In this document: piece by piece, positions 36,784 to 47,429 of the stretch | Layout of the letters: the number at the start of each line of letters is the position of its first letter | Numbering within the stretch: position 1 is the stretch's first letter | Assembly: GCF_030407165.1 (NCBI RefSeq) | Contig: NZ_CP129111.1 | Coordinates: 1,984,001-2,048,000, forward strand | Direction: 5' to 3' | DNA length: 64,000 nt | Source of the DNA: Fontisubflavum oceani | Lineage (GTDB): Bacteria > Pseudomonadota > Alphaproteobacteria > Rhodobacterales > Rhodobacteraceae | Position numbers and translations under genes: made by a program | Notes under the pieces: model-generated | Database searches by the model: none | What the model saw: only the letters and a program-made list of their open reading frames with translations | What the model was told of the DNA's origin: nothing

Positions 36784-37836
36784 CTAGAGCCAGGGCGTAC
36801 GATCTGTGCCGATGGCGTCTGCGATCTTCTCATGACCGTCTTGCGCCAAGAGATGATCCAGGTCGCGGGCGATTTGGGAGACGAGGCTCAGCCCGCCATA
36901 GACCAGCGCCGTATAAAGTTGCACCGCTGAGGCTCCGGCCTTGATCTTGGCATAGGCCTGTTCCGCACTGGCCACCCCGCCGACCCCGATCAGGGGCAAT
37001 TGGCCCTGGGTAAGCTCGGAGAGTTTCGCGAGGACACGGGTCGAGCGCGCGAACAGCGGTTGTCCAGAGAGCCCGCCTGCCTCGCCCGCATGACGGCTCT
37101 TGAGACCGGTCCGGTCGAGCGTCGTATTGGTCGCGATGATCCCGGCCAACCTGGCCTTAGTTGCAACCTCGGCCACGTCCTCCAGGTCGGCGTCACTCAG
37201 GTCCGGGGCGATTTTCAGGAAGATCGGGCGTGGGGTCTGCAAAGCGTCATTGGCCTGCATGACGCCGTCTAGGAGCGCTGCAAGCGCCTCTTTGCCCTGC
37301 AAATCGCGGAGCTTTTCGGTGTTGGGGGAGGAAACATTCACCGTCGCGAAGTCGATATGTGGGCCACAATGGCTGAGCACCGTGGCAAAATCGGCGGCCC
37401 GATCGGCGCTGTCTTTGTTGGCCCCGAGATTGAGACCAACGGGAACCGTATGCGGGCGGGTGGCGAGACGCGCCGAGATCGCCTGCATCCCGTCATTGTT
37501 GAAACCAAACCGATTGATCGCGGCCCGATCTTCGCTCAGCCGGAACAGGCGTGGCTTCGGATTGCCGGGTTGCGCGCGCGGCGTGGCGGCGCCCACTTCC
37601 AGAAAACCGAACCCAGATTTCGACAGGGGGCCAAGGGCCTCGGCGTTTTTATCGAATCCGGCAGCCAGGCCGATTGGATTGGGGAGGGTCAGCCCGGCAA
37701 TCTCCGTGCGCAAGCGCGGCGAGGTCACGAGGCCTGGATGCGGAGCTAAGCCAGTCATTAATGCGCTCAGCGCAAGACCATGAGCACGCTCAGGGTCCAT
37801 GCAATGCATCAGAGCGAGGCCCGCGCGTTCCAGCAT
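36784..37836 (-). CDS. pyrD: Dihydroorotate dehydrogenase (quinone)
   Basis: This class 2 enzyme oxidises dihydroorotate to orotate and passes electrons to the quinone pool at the inner membrane. The 350-residue protein starts with an amphipathic segment ([21 protein letters not shown]) typical of membrane association, then has [38 protein letters not shown] (catalytic Ser) and [25 protein letters not shown]. The start codon overlaps the DUF952 stop by one base (TGATG). Class 2 rather than class 1 follows from the N-terminal extension and length. Confidence 0.96.
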   Translation of the reverse strand: MLERAGLALMHCMDPERAHGLALSALMTGLAPHPGLVTSPRLRTEIAGLTLPNPIGLAAGFDKNAEALGPLSKSGFGFLEVGAATPRAQPGNPKPRLFRLSEDRAAINRFGFNNDGMQAISARLATRPHTVPVGLNLGANKDSADRAADFATVLSHCGPHIDFATVNVSSPNTEKLRDLQGKEALAALLDGVMQANDALQTPRPIFLKIAPDLSDADLEDVAEVATKARLAGIIATNTTLDRTGLKSRHAGEAGGLSGQPLFARSTRVLAKLSELTQGQLPLIGVGGVASAEQAYAKIKAGASAVQLYTALVYGGLSLVSQIARDLDHLLAQDGHEKIADAIGTDRTPWL

Positions 37837-38174
37837 CAGATCATGCTTTCCGGGAAGATGTGGACCCCATCCTCAAGCGGCAATGGCGCGTGCCAGAGCA
37901 TGTCGGCCTGGCGAAGCGGTGCATAGAGATGTGGGAATTTGGCGCCGCCGCGCGACACCTCCCATTTAATCGCCGAGCCAAGTGTGTCGGTGTCATAGGC
38001 CAACAGCACCAACCCGTCCTCGCCCGCGAAATGCTTCGCTGCGGTCTCGGCCGCTTGGCTGGCGGTTGAGAAATGGATGTATCCATCGGCCACATCGACC
38101 GGCGCGCCTGATGTCTCACCCGCGGCGGTCAGCGCGGCCCATTCTTCGGCGCGCAATATCTTGTAAATCTGCAT
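37836..38174 (-). CDS. DUF952 family protein
   Basis: The 112-residue protein reads [21 protein letters not shown], then [36 protein letters not shown] and ends with HIFPESMI; the [10 protein letters not shown] core and the [11 protein letters not shown] end are the signature of DUF952. The start is taken at 38174, where similarity begins, not at the longer 38210. The family has no firm function; an ADP-ribosyltransferase-like fold has been suggested. It is translationally coupled to pyrD. Confidence 0.88.
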   Translation of the reverse strand: MQIYKILRAEEWAALTAAGETSGAPVDVADGYIHFSTASQAAETAAKHFAGEDGLVLLAYDTDTLGSAIKWEVSRGGAKFPHLYAPLRQADMLWHAPLPLEDGVHIFPESMI

Positions 38175-38298
38175 GGGGTCGGAGATGGCCGGTTCGCGCC
38201 GTGGCGTCAAGTGTCGTCACCACGTCACGCAAATGGCTTTACTTGCCCGCGCCCGCCCGCCAATCTGGACGGGTCAACACCACCTGGGAGTATACACC

Positions 38299-39909
38299 AT
38301 GATTGCGAAAATTCTTCGCTCTACCGCGATGCTGGCTGCTTTGGGCGTGGCCGCACCTGCCGCGGCGGAGACGACCCTGCATATCCTGCATATCAACGAC
38401 CTGCACAGCCGGATTCAGCCGATCAACCGCTTCGACAGCACCTGCAACGCCGAAGATGACGCGGCGGGCGAATGCTTCGGCGGTGTGGCCCGCGTGGCCA
38501 CCGCGATCAACACGCGGCGCGACGAGCTGACGGCGGCGGGCGAGAATGTCATCGTTCTGGATGCGGGGGACCAATTCCAGGGCAGCCTGATGTACACGAC
38601 CTATAAGGGCGAAGTTGAGGCCGAAATGATGATGGCCATCGGCTTTGACGCCATGGCGGTGGGCAACCATGAGTTTGATGATGGGCCGCAGGGCCTGTCT
38701 GATTTCCTCGATCTCGTCGACTTCCCAGTTATCTCGGGTAACCTAGATTTGAGCCAGTCGAACCTGCTGAACGATCGTGTGGGCGACTACGTGATCCTGG
38801 ACGTGAACGGCATGCAGGTGGGTGTGGTCTCTGCACTGGCGACCGACACGGTGGAAACCTCCAGCCCCGGGCCGAACGTTATCTTCCAAAACGAGGTGGA
38901 TGCGCTACAGGCCGATGTGGACGAATTGACCGAGCAGGGCGTGAACATGATCATCGCGCTGACCCATGTCGGTTTGCCGGTAGATATCGCCATTGCCGAG
39001 GCGGTCTCTGGCATCGATGTGATCGTGGGAGGGCATTCGCACACCTATCTCTCGGCCAGCGACGAAGACCGTGCCGGGCCTTACCCGACCTTCGCAACGA
39101 ACCCCGAAGGCACGCTGGTGCCGATCGTGCAGGCCTATGCCTATTCGAAGTATCTCGGCCATCTCGAAGTGACCTTCGATGATGACGGCAATGTCGTCTA
39201 TGCAGGCGGCGATACGATGGTGCTGGATGCCAGCGTTGAACCCGATGCCGAGATTGCTGCCCGCGTCGCCGAACTGGCCGGACCCATCGAAGAGGCGATG
39301 AGTGATGTCGTCTCGGTCGCGTCCGAACCGATTGAAGGTTCGCGCGAGGTCTGCCGTGCCGGGGAATGCGCCATGGGGAACCTGGTGGCCGATGCGATGC
39401 TTGAGCGCGTGCGTGACCAAGGTATTCAGATCGCGATCCAGAATGGTGGCGGGTTGCGTGCCTCTATCGATGGCGGCGACATCACCATGGGTGAGGTCTT
39501 CACCGTTCTGCCATTCCAGAACACGCTGGCGACCTTCCAGCTCAGCGGTGCAGATGTTGTTGCGGCGCTCGAAAACGGGGTCAGCCGGGTTGAGGACGGC
39601 GCGGGCCGGTTCCCGCAGGTCTCTGGCATGCGCTATGTCTGGGACGCGGCGGCCGAGCCGGGCAGCCGGATCGTATCCGCCGAGCTCGAAATCGATGGCG
39701 GTTGGGAGGCGATTGACCCCGAGGCGATCTATGGCGTTGTGTCCAACAACTACATGCGCGGTGGCGGCGATGGGTATTCCATGTTCGCAACCAATGGCAT
39801 GAATGCCTATGATTTCGGTCCCGGCCTGGAGCAGGTTGTGGCCGACTATCTGGGCGAAAACACGCCTTACATGCCGTTCACGGATGGCCGAATTTCAGCG
39901 GCAGAGTAA
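38299..39909 (+). CDS. Periplasmic 5'-nucleotidase / 2',3'-cyclic phosphodiesterase family
   Basis: The 536-residue protein has a signal peptide (about residues 1-22, ending AAPAAAE) and the UshA-type layout: calcineurin-like metallophosphatase domain (HINDLHSRIQ, LDAGDQFQGSLMY, VGNHEFDDG, LTHVG, GGHSHT) and a C-terminal substrate-specificity domain (AIQNGGGLRASIDGG and VLPFQNTLATFQLSG). It hydrolyses nucleotides outside the inner membrane for phosphate and nucleoside supply, which fits the salvage genes elsewhere in the window. ATG 38299 follows GGGAG by eight bases. A clear terminator follows. Confidence 0.93.
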   Translation: MIAKILRSTAMLAALGVAAPAAAETTLHILHINDLHSRIQPINRFDSTCNAEDDAAGECFGGVARVATAINTRRDELTAAGENVIVLDAGDQFQGSLMYTTYKGEVEAEMMMAIGFDAMAVGNHEFDDGPQGLSDFLDLVDFPVISGNLDLSQSNLLNDRVGDYVILDVNGMQVGVVSALATDTVETSSPGPNVIFQNEVDALQADVDELTEQGVNMIIALTHVGLPVDIAIAEAVSGIDVIVGGHSHTYLSASDEDRAGPYPTFATNPEGTLVPIVQAYAYSKYLGHLEVTFDDDGNVVYAGGDTMVLDASVEPDAEIAARVAELAGPIEEAMSDVVSVASEPIEGSREVCRAGECAMGNLVADAMLERVRDQGIQIAIQNGGGLRASIDGGDITMGEVFTVLPFQNTLATFQLSGADVVAALENGVSRVEDGAGRFPQVSGMRYVWDAAAEPGSRIVSAELEIDGGWEAIDPEAIYGVVSNNYMRGGGDGYSMFATNGMNAYDFGPGLEQVVADYLGENTPYMPFTDGRISAAE

Positions 39910-39929
39910 CGGTTTATCTCTGATTTACG

Positions 39930-39963
39930 GGGCCGGCGCGGGGTGTGTTGCGCCGGCCCTTTC
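39930..39963 (+). terminator. Rho-independent terminator after the 5'-nucleotidase gene
   Basis: GGGCCGGCGC (39930-39939) and GCGCCGGCCC (39950-39959) pair perfectly around a ten-base loop, followed by TTTCTCGTT. It lies 20 bases after the stop codon. Confidence 0.85.
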
Positions 39964-40088
39964 TCGTTCCAAATGCTGCTATGCGGAAATCGCATTGCGG
40001 CCATCGAAAACTGTCAATTGTGGTTCTCGTTAGCGCTATCATATTGGGGTCATCGAACACGAACACACAGCCAAGAAAGGACTGCACA

Positions 40089-40253
40089 ATGACTTCGATA
40101 ATTGCACGCCTGCGTACCGCCGCCGCAAAACGTGCGGCCTACAACCGGACCGTGTCCGAGATCGCTCGGATGCCGCTGGATGTCGCGCTGGACTTGAACA
40201 TCTACCGCGGTGACGCTGAAAAGATCGCTTACAAAGCCGTCTACGGCGCTTAA
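40089..40253 (+). CDS. Small DUF1127-like protein
   Basis: The 54-residue protein starts MTSIIARLRTAAAKRAAYNRT and ends with LDVALDLNIYRGDAEKIAYKAV, the pattern of the short Arg-rich DUF1127 (YjiS-like) proteins common in this order. The start has AAAGGA ten bases upstream. In other alphaproteobacteria DUF1127 proteins take part in RNA-linked regulation and phosphate or carbon stress; no role can be read here. It stands alone between a terminator and the SRAP gene. Confidence 0.75.
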   Translation: MTSIIARLRTAAAKRAAYNRTVSEIARMPLDVALDLNIYRGDAEKIAYKAVYGA

Positions 40254-40294
40254 TCCACTTTTAACCGTTTCGCGCCCGCACTAGGCTCTGCCTC

Positions 40295-40960
40295 ATGTGC
40301 GGGCGTTTTGTTTTGAGTGAGGCGGCGGATGCGATGGCGCGGTTGTTTGAGGCCGTGCCGTCAAACGACATTCCCGATGGCGATCGCTTCAATATCTGCC
40401 CGACGCAAGATGTGGCCGTCGTCACCTCCGAAGAGGGCACACGGCGCTATCGCCCGATGCGATGGGGGTTCCTGCCGCATTGGTATAAATCGCCCACCGA
40501 TGGCCCGCTCCTGATTAACGCTCGTTCAGAAACAATCGCGGAGAAGCCAGCCTTTCGCATGGCCTGCCGAGAGCGGCGGTGCCTTATTCCTGCAACCGGG
40601 TTTTATGAATGGACCAAGGATGCCGATGGCAAGCGGCTTCCGTGGTATATCCGGCCTGATAACGCACAGTCGCTTGTTTTTGCAGGTGTTTGGCAAAGTT
40701 GGTCGAAGGGCGATGATCGGTTTACAACTTGCGCGATTGTCACTTGCGCCGCCGGCCCCACGATGTCGACAATTCATCACCGAGAGCCTGTAACGCTCGC
40801 GCCAGAGCATTGGGCGCTGTGGTTGGGCGAAGCCGGTAAAGGGGCCGCGCCGTTGATGCACTCCGCGCCCGAAGGACGTTTGCAGGCCCATCGTGTTGAT
40901 CCAAAGGTAAATTCCAACAAGGTGGATGGGCCCGAGTTGATCTTGCCACTGGTCGCCTGA
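40295..40960 (+). CDS. SOS-response-associated peptidase (SRAP, HMCES/YedK family)
   Basis: The 221-residue protein senses abasic sites in single-stranded DNA and forms a covalent thiazolidine crosslink through Cys2. Catalytic elements are present: MCGRFVL with Cys2, LINARSETI (Asn), IPATGFYEW (Glu) and STIHHREPVTL in place of the usual IHxRMP (His). The initiator Met must be removed to free Cys2. It lies 41 bases after the DUF1127 gene and shows no nearby partner gene. Confidence 0.94.
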   Translation: MCGRFVLSEAADAMARLFEAVPSNDIPDGDRFNICPTQDVAVVTSEEGTRRYRPMRWGFLPHWYKSPTDGPLLINARSETIAEKPAFRMACRERRCLIPATGFYEWTKDADGKRLPWYIRPDNAQSLVFAGVWQSWSKGDDRFTTCAIVTCAAGPTMSTIHHREPVTLAPEHWALWLGEAGKGAAPLMHSAPEGRLQAHRVDPKVNSNKVDGPELILPLVA

Positions 40961-40971
40961 GGGCGCGCAAG

Positions 40972-41078
40972 AAAATGGGCCGCAAGAAACACGCGGCCCG
41001 ATCCAGTCCAGGGAGGATTGTTTTCTGCAGCCTGCTCGTTATGTTTGTTATTGTTGCTGCTTAATGGACAATACCTCC
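40972..41078 (-). ncRNA. Candidate small RNA with terminator (reverse strand)
   Basis: On the reverse strand GGAGGTATTGT (41078-41068) pairs with ACAATCCTCC (41021-41012) with one bulge, closing a 46-base AT-rich loop. Next comes a terminator hairpin GGGCCGC/GCGGCCC (40999-40977) followed by ATTTTCTT. No convincing reverse-strand ORF feeds this terminator, so it looks like the end of a short transcript of about 100 bases. The 3' segment exposes CCTCC, complementary to a Shine-Dalgarno core. This is structure-based inference; no known sRNA family was matched. Confidence 0.33.
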
Positions 41079-41963
41079 AAAAAAGGGCGGAAATAAGGCG
41101 GCGTGTCTGATCGCGCCGCATAGGTATGCCGTCTCAGATCATGGTGCGCCCATCAGATTGCCGATAGCGAGATATTCGACCTCGTTTGTTTTGTGGCTGT
41201 TACCCGGCTTTTGGCAGGCGCTCACTGTCCTGATGATTTGCGAGATTTCGCTGGAAACGCCCGGTGCGGACAGATTCTACGGCTCAAAGGCAAGCCGAGT
41301 CGTCTATCGGAGTGGGGGCGCAACTTCATAATCATACGCGCAATGACCATGATAAGTTCGGGTATCATCTTTGAGGGTGAAGATACGCGTCATCATGCGG
41401 TGACCTTGGACGAGCCTAGCGTATGCTGGACGGCTTGGAGGACCATGGACCTGTTACAGATTCCGGCGATTCTGAAGACGACGATTCTGATCCGTCGCAA
41501 AAAAGACAGAGTATTTGAACGATCAGTTGTAGAACGCGCGTGGGGAGGGCAACTGCGGCGAGATCGACCATCTCCATCGCGGGGAGTAGCACAAGAAAAG
41601 AAGGCCGACCGATCCTGGACCAAACATCTCCGGCGAAGGCCAAGGGAGACTTGGAATCAGTGTCGAGCAACGTCGCGCTATTGCACCGTTATTATCTCTG
41701 TGGAGAAGCCAACCGACCCCAAAGTGTCGTCTGGTGGGGAGAATACGGAACCGAATGTGCTTGGGATAACGACAGCGAGAGGGTCCGTTTGTTGCTCACC
41801 TCTCACCTCTCGACTATTCGACACTTTCGACGACCCCACCTGCAGGATTTCTGGCACGGAATTGCGCGTCAGCGCGCGACGTGGCCAGAATGTGAGCAGC
41901 AGATTTCTCGGCTGCTCGCCGCATTGAGCCGGTATGCTTCGAGCGAGCGAGCGACCGCGCCGC
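41079..41963. other. Low-GC unassigned intergenic region
   Basis: About 900 bases between the possible sRNA and znuB hold no gene I can support. Counting by hand, the lines 41041-41100 and 41461-41520 have 26 and 27 G+C in 60, well below the genes around it. Several open frames cross it (plus 41193-41927, plus 41540-42106, minus 41416-41670), but they overlap each other, run into znuB antisense and show no recognisable family. It may be decayed or acquired DNA. Confidence 0.4.
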
Positions 41964-42761
41964 CTACGCCCCGCTCCGGTTGCGCCAACCGATCGCGCTC
42001 AACCCCGCGAACAAAACCGCCGCCACGCAGACGATGGAGGGGCCGGCTGGCGTGTCGAACAGATAGGCCGCGCGCAGACCGGCAACCGCCGAAATCCCGC
42101 CAATAGCCGCCGCGATCAGGGCCATCGCTTCCGGCGTGCGGGCAAGAGACCGCGCAGCGGCGGCAGGGATGATCAGCATGGCGGCGATCAGAAGGACCCC
42201 GACGACTTTGATGGCAACCGCCACGGTAATCGCCAGGGCGAGCGTCAGGATCAACTGCTCCCGCTTGGGGTCTATGCCACTGGCATAAGCCAGTTCTGCG
42301 TTCAGCGTCGATGTCAGAAGTGGGGACCATCGCCAAGCGATGAGAGCCACGACCAAAACCGCGCCGCCCCAGATCACGAGAAGATCGCTGCGCGAGACAG
42401 CCAAGATATCACCGAACAGATAGGCCATCAGATCAATCCGGATGCCCGACAGGAACGAGACCGCAACCAACCCGAAAGCAAGCGCAGAATGGGCGAGCAC
42501 CCCCAACAATGTGTCCATCGCATAGCCGCGCCCGGCGAGGAGCGTGACCGTCAGGGCCATGATCAGCGCAACCACAACGGCGCCGAGAAAAATCGACATC
42601 TGAAGCGCGAGCGATAGGGCGACGCCCAAGATTGCCGCATGCGCCGTGGCATCCCCAAAATAGGCCATACGCCGCCAAACTACGAAACAACCAAGAGGCG
42701 CCGCCGCGAAAGCGACACCAACCCCGGCGAGGGTGGCACGGGTCATAAAATCGTCGAACAT
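41964..42761 (-). CDS. znuB: Zinc ABC transporter permease
   Basis: The 265-residue inner membrane protein has about eight hydrophobic helices and the ZnuB/TroC family look: GCFVVWRRMAYFGDATAHAAILGVALS, GIRIDLMAYLFGDILAV, and KVVGVLLIAAMLIIPAAAARSLA, the coupling region facing the ATPase. It forms the Zn2+ channel of ZnuABC. Its ATG shares one base with the znuC stop. The order zur-znuC-znuB, divergent from znuA, is typical for zinc uptake in this group. Confidence 0.95.
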   Translation of the reverse strand: MFDDFMTRATLAGVGVAFAAAPLGCFVVWRRMAYFGDATAHAAILGVALSLALQMSIFLGAVVVALIMALTVTLLAGRGYAMDTLLGVLAHSALAFGLVAVSFLSGIRIDLMAYLFGDILAVSRSDLLVIWGGAVLVVALIAWRWSPLLTSTLNAELAYASGIDPKREQLILTLALAITVAVAIKVVGVLLIAAMLIIPAAAARSLARTPEAMALIAAAIGGISAVAGLRAAYLFDTPAGPSIVCVAAVLFAGLSAIGWRNRSGA

Positions 42762-43504
42762 TACTCAGCGGCCTCGTGGCTATGCGGATGGTCGTGATCG
42801 TGATCATGGTCGTGATCATGCCGATAGAGCGCCAGGGCACCACCCGTGCCCGTACCGAAGAGGGCCCGGTATTCCGGCGCGGAGGCCACGATCGCGGGCG
42901 TCCCCTCGCAACACACGTGACCGTTCAGACAGATCACACGGTCCGACGCGCTCATCACGACGTGAAGCTCATGACTGATCATCAGCACCGCGCAGCCAGT
43001 GTCGCGGCGAACCTCTTCGATCTGTCGGTAAAACGCAGCTGAGCCGGGCTGGTCGAGCCCCTGCGTCGCCTCATCGAGCAGCAGGATGTCGGGCCGATTG
43101 ATCAAGGCCTGGGCCAGCAGCACCCGTTGGAACTGCCCCCCGACAATTGCGACATCTGCCGCTTCCAGAAGATCTGGCACGCCTGCCGCCTCAAGTGCTG
43201 ACGCGCAGTCTTGACGTGTCACGCGCCCGGTCAGGCGCATGAAGCGTTCGACGGTGATCGGAAGGGTCGCATCGATATGCAGGCGCTGCGGCACATAACC
43301 GATCCGCAGGCCTTGCTGCAGCTTGACCTGTCCCGCCGCGGGCTCGATGGCCCCGATGATGGCTTTCAGCATGCTGGTCTTGCCCGAACCATTCGGACCG
43401 ACGATGGTCACGATCTCGCCCGGTTCGACGCTCAAAGACACGTCGTGCAGCACCGTGTTCGCGCCATAGCGGACGCTGAGGTTGTCGACAGTTATGAGGC
43501 TCAT
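42761..43504 (-). CDS. znuC: Zinc ABC transporter ATP-binding protein with His-rich tail
   Basis: The 247-residue ATPase has Walker A GPNGSGKTSM, a degenerate ABC signature around VGGQFQRVLLAQAL (where LSGGxxQR is usual) and Walker B ILLLDEATQGLD. It starts at ATG 43504, overlapping the zur stop by four bases (ATGA). The C-terminus ends with a His-Asp repeat (RHDHDHDHDHDHPHSHEAAE), as in several ZnuC proteins, perhaps sensing or storing zinc on the cytoplasmic face. It drives ZnuB with zinc delivered by ZnuA. Confidence 0.95.
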   Translation of the reverse strand: MSLITVDNLSVRYGANTVLHDVSLSVEPGEIVTIVGPNGSGKTSMLKAIIGAIEPAAGQVKLQQGLRIGYVPQRLHIDATLPITVERFMRLTGRVTRQDCASALEAAGVPDLLEAADVAIVGGQFQRVLLAQALINRPDILLLDEATQGLDQPGSAAFYRQIEEVRRDTGCAVLMISHELHVVMSASDRVICLNGHVCCEGTPAIVASAPEYRALFGTGTGGALALYRHDHDHDHDHDHPHSHEAAE

Positions 43505-44018
43505 GCGTCGGCCTTTTCCGCACAGGACGGGCAAACCCCTTCGGCCTCCACGACGGTGCGCTCAATCTGAAAGCCTGTAGCACGCGCAGCGGCCCCAAGC
43601 GCGCCTTTCGCGGGCGCCGATTGAGCCTCGGCCACCGCATCGCACATACGGCAGATCATGAACGCAGGCGAGTGCGATCGGCCTGGATGAGCGCAAGCAA
43701 CGAATGCGTTGAGGCGCTCGACCTTATGCACAAACCCGTTCTCGACCAGAAAATCGAGTGCACGATAGGCAACCGGGGGTTGCGACCCAAAGCCGGCCTC
43801 GCGAAGAAGATCCAAGATCACGTAGGCCCCAAGCGCCCGATGTTCTTGCAGCAAGAGTTCCAACACCTTTCGCCGGACCGGGGTCAGGCGCAGCCCTCAG
43901 CCGCGCATCTTGCCTCGGCCGATGCGAGGGCGTCCGCCATGCAGGCGCCGTGATCATGATGCTGGAACCCGAGCGGGGTCGTGTCTTCCGCGTCGTGGGT
44001 CTGCGCGTCTCTTGTCAT
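43501..44018 (-). pseudogene. zur: Zinc uptake regulator Zur (Fur family), split by one frameshift
   Basis: The start is the reverse ATG at 44018 (MTRDAQTHDAEDT, then GFQHHDHGAC). The frame reads to RCAAEG and stops; the next frame from 43866 begins KVLELLLQEHRALGAYVILDLL. One C is missing near 43890-43896 (GGGCTGCGC for GGGCCTGCGC); with it the join reads EGLRLTPVRRKVLE, exactly as in Fur-family proteins. Restored length is about 172 residues. Zinc-site residues include HPGRSH and the CxxC pairs MICRMC and VCPSCA. Zur represses zinc uptake genes when zinc is plentiful. The flanking znu genes are intact, so an indel error is likely. Confidence 0.88.
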
Positions 44019-44062
44019 GTTATTCCATATCAGATATGTGGCTCGCAACGTTATAAAATCAC
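44019..44062. promoter_or_regulatory. zur/znuA divergent promoter region with possible Zur site
   Basis: The 44-base AT-rich gap between divergent zur and znuA holds a short palindrome CATAT-CAG-ATATG (44026-44038) and a GTTATAA sequence (44050-44056) like half of a Zur box. All promoters of both units must sit here, so Zur control is plausible, but no full canonical box is visible. Confidence 0.4.
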
Positions 44063-45856
<1,794 letters not shown>

Positions 45857-45869
45857 TGGAGGCACGGAT

Positions 45870-46304
45870 ATGCTGAAGGGCGTAGAGCCCTTGCTCTCAC
45901 CTGATCTTCTGCGGGTGCTTGCGCTGATGGGGCACGGTGACGAGATCGTGCTGTCGGACGCGAATTTTCCGGCTGAGTCCGTGGCGCGGCGAACCGTGCT
46001 CGGCAAGAGCCTTCGTATGGATGCGCCGAGCCCCCGGGCGCTGCGCGCGGTTCTGTCCCTGCTCCCGCTCGATACCCACGAGCCAGATCCGGTGCTTACC
46101 ATGCAGGTCGTGGGCGACCCCCACGCCGTTCCCGAGGTCGTCGAAGAGATTGCCCCGATGTTTGCGGCTCTTGGCATCCTGCCGGCCTCGCTGGAACGGT
46201 TCGCCTTCTACGAGCGTGCAGGACTCGCGTTCGCCGTGCTGCGCTGCGCCGAACCGCGCCGTTACGGGAATTTCATCTTGCGAAAGGGCGTGCTCTCCGC
46301 CTGA
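45870..46304 (+). CDS. fucU: RbsD/FucU-family sugar mutarotase
   Basis: The 144-residue protein reads MLKGVEPLLSPDLLRVLALM, then GHGDEIVLSDANFPAESV, the hallmark of the FucU/RbsD family with the catalytic His and Asp, and ends YGNFILRKGV. FucU interconverts alpha and beta anomers of L-fucose. ATG 45870 has GGAGG upstream; a longer frame overlaps the SDR remnant. It is the only intact gene in the 45.2-47.2 kb scar. FucU versus RbsD rests on the FILRKG ending and the SDR neighbour. Confidence 0.82.
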   Translation: MLKGVEPLLSPDLLRVLALMGHGDEIVLSDANFPAESVARRTVLGKSLRMDAPSPRALRAVLSLLPLDTHEPDPVLTMQVVGDPHAVPEVVEEIAPMFAALGILPASLERFAFYERAGLAFAVLRCAEPRRYGNFILRKGVLSA

Positions 46305-46599
46305 CGCGGGTCTACCTTCTGCGTCCGCCCGATCTCTAGGGTGATCTTGAGGCTGCTTTGTACTTCCTGTCGCTGCGGCCATGGGGGCGTGGAGATCTTC
46401 TCTTCAGGCAGCGGCGCCCTGGTCTCTCCGGTCGCGGTGGCAGCGCAGCCCTGTCGCTCAACGGAACAACGTCGCGGTGCCGGAAAGCCGTAAGCAATCA
46501 TCCCAACGGTCCGTGACGTGCGAAGTCAGAATCTTTTTTGCGAGATGAGCGAGGAGATTCCGCTGAGAACGAGCCGTATTTCCCAAGCCCAGTGCACCC
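46305..46599. other. Unassigned stretch between fucU and the sulfatase remnant
   Basis: About 295 bases without a supportable gene. Open frames on both strands are short and show no family. It lies inside the region of gene fragments and is probably also decayed coding DNA. Confidence 0.4.
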
Positions 46600-47050
46600 A
46601 AGTCCTGCTTTGGGGGCCAAGATCCCCGAGGCGCATCGGGCTGCAACCATTGGCCGCACCGACAGGAGTGCTGGACGAACGACGACATACTGCGCTCGGA
46701 CTCCCTTGCTGGCTGCATCGAGCAGGGCGGCGGTGTTTGCGCCCGCATTTATCGGGCGGCTCCATGTGATCGGGCCGGACCAGTTGCATAGATACGCGTT
46801 GAGGGTCGTCGGCGATCATTCTCGCAACTTCCCCTTTGCGGCTCGGCAGTCCCTTGGGCCCCTTGCGGGAACCAACGATGCCAACCCGGAGTCGCTCGAG
46901 CGGACGGGGCCGGGAATGGCAGCCTATCAAGTCAAGGATTACGCAGTGACCGAGGCCGCTGTCCGCTGGCTCCGCGAGACCGGAGCCGCGCGAAACGCCA
47001 GTGGCCAGCCGTTCTGCCTGACCGTCGGATACGGCAAAGCCGATGGCGGA
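46600..47050 (+). pseudogene. Sulfatase remnant
   Basis: An internal piece of a sulfatase of the alkaline phosphatase superfamily is spread over two frames. The first carries HRQECWTNDDILRSDS; after a shift the second has APAFIGRLHVIGPDQLHRYA, VVGDHSRNFPF, PLAGTNDANPESL and TGPGMAAYQVKDYAVTEAAV through PFCLTVGYG. The GRLH-xxGPDQLH and VGDHS elements are the diagnostic parts. The N-terminal formylglycine region (CxPxR) and the C-terminal half are absent. The end merges at about 47020-47040 with a HAD-type fragment on the opposite strand. Confidence 0.6.
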
Positions 47051-47245
47051 TAGCTCATCTATGATCACCCGCTTGGGAACTCTCATGGAGTTTGTCAGTA
47101 ACCGAACCGACAAGCTTGCAGCGCGCAACCGGCCTACGGCCTCGGCCGTACCCGAAGCCACGCGCGCGCCCTCGAAGAGCACACAGGAGATATCGAGAAG
47201 CACTCCTGAAAGTACGACGGCTCCAAAGCTCAACTTGACGTCCAA
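47020..47245 (-). pseudogene. LHPP-like HAD phosphatase remnant (first ~75 residues)
   Basis: Reading leftward from 47245, VVLSGVLLDISCVLFEG and GRLRAASLSVRLLTNSMRVP match the start of HAD-IIA phosphatases of the LHPP type, whose motif I reads LDISGVLY-G. After AIGFAVSD (about residue 75) similarity stops and the frame runs into the antisense of the sulfatase fragment. The cap and motifs II-IV are gone, so no activity is possible. The long ORF to 46526 is therefore a chimera. Confidence 0.6.
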
Positions 47246-47276
47246 TAACCCATGAACTAACGAGCATTGTAAGCGG

Positions 47277-47350
47277 GCGGGTATGGTGAAATGGTATCAC
47301 ACGAGCCTTCCAAGCTCTTGGTGCGGGTTCGATTCCCGCTACCCGCTCCA
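47277..47350 (+). tRNA. tRNA-Gly(TCC)
   Basis: The acceptor arms GCGGGTA (47277-47283) and TACCCGC (47340-47346) pair fully; the D-arm region contains GGTGAAATGGTATCAC, the anticodon loop CTTCCAA gives TCC (reads GGA/GGG), the T-arm GCGGGTTCGATTCCCGC is complete, and TCCA closes the 3' end. It marks the right border of the gene-fragment region and is followed by an intact antiporter gene. Confidence 0.95.
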
Positions 47351-47429
47351 AATCTTCAAAATTGACATGATACGGCAGACTGTCAGTATGCGCCTTTGAC
47401 CCGACGGCACGCGGGCATGGGGGGCATTG

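Noticed and set aside
41193..41927. 244-residue plus-strand frame in the low-GC region
   Set aside because: Overlaps another open frame at 41540-42106, has no family match I can recognise and no ribosome binding site; kept only as unassigned region.
46526..47245. 239-residue minus-strand ORF as one gene
   Set aside because: Only its first ~75 residues resemble a HAD phosphatase; the rest is antisense of a sulfatase fragment, so it is a chimeric frame, annotated as a remnant.
47277..47350. tRNA-Gly as attachment site of an integrated element to its right
   Set aside because: No integrase, no second copy of the tRNA 3' end and only core-type genes follow; the fragment scar lies on the 5' side.
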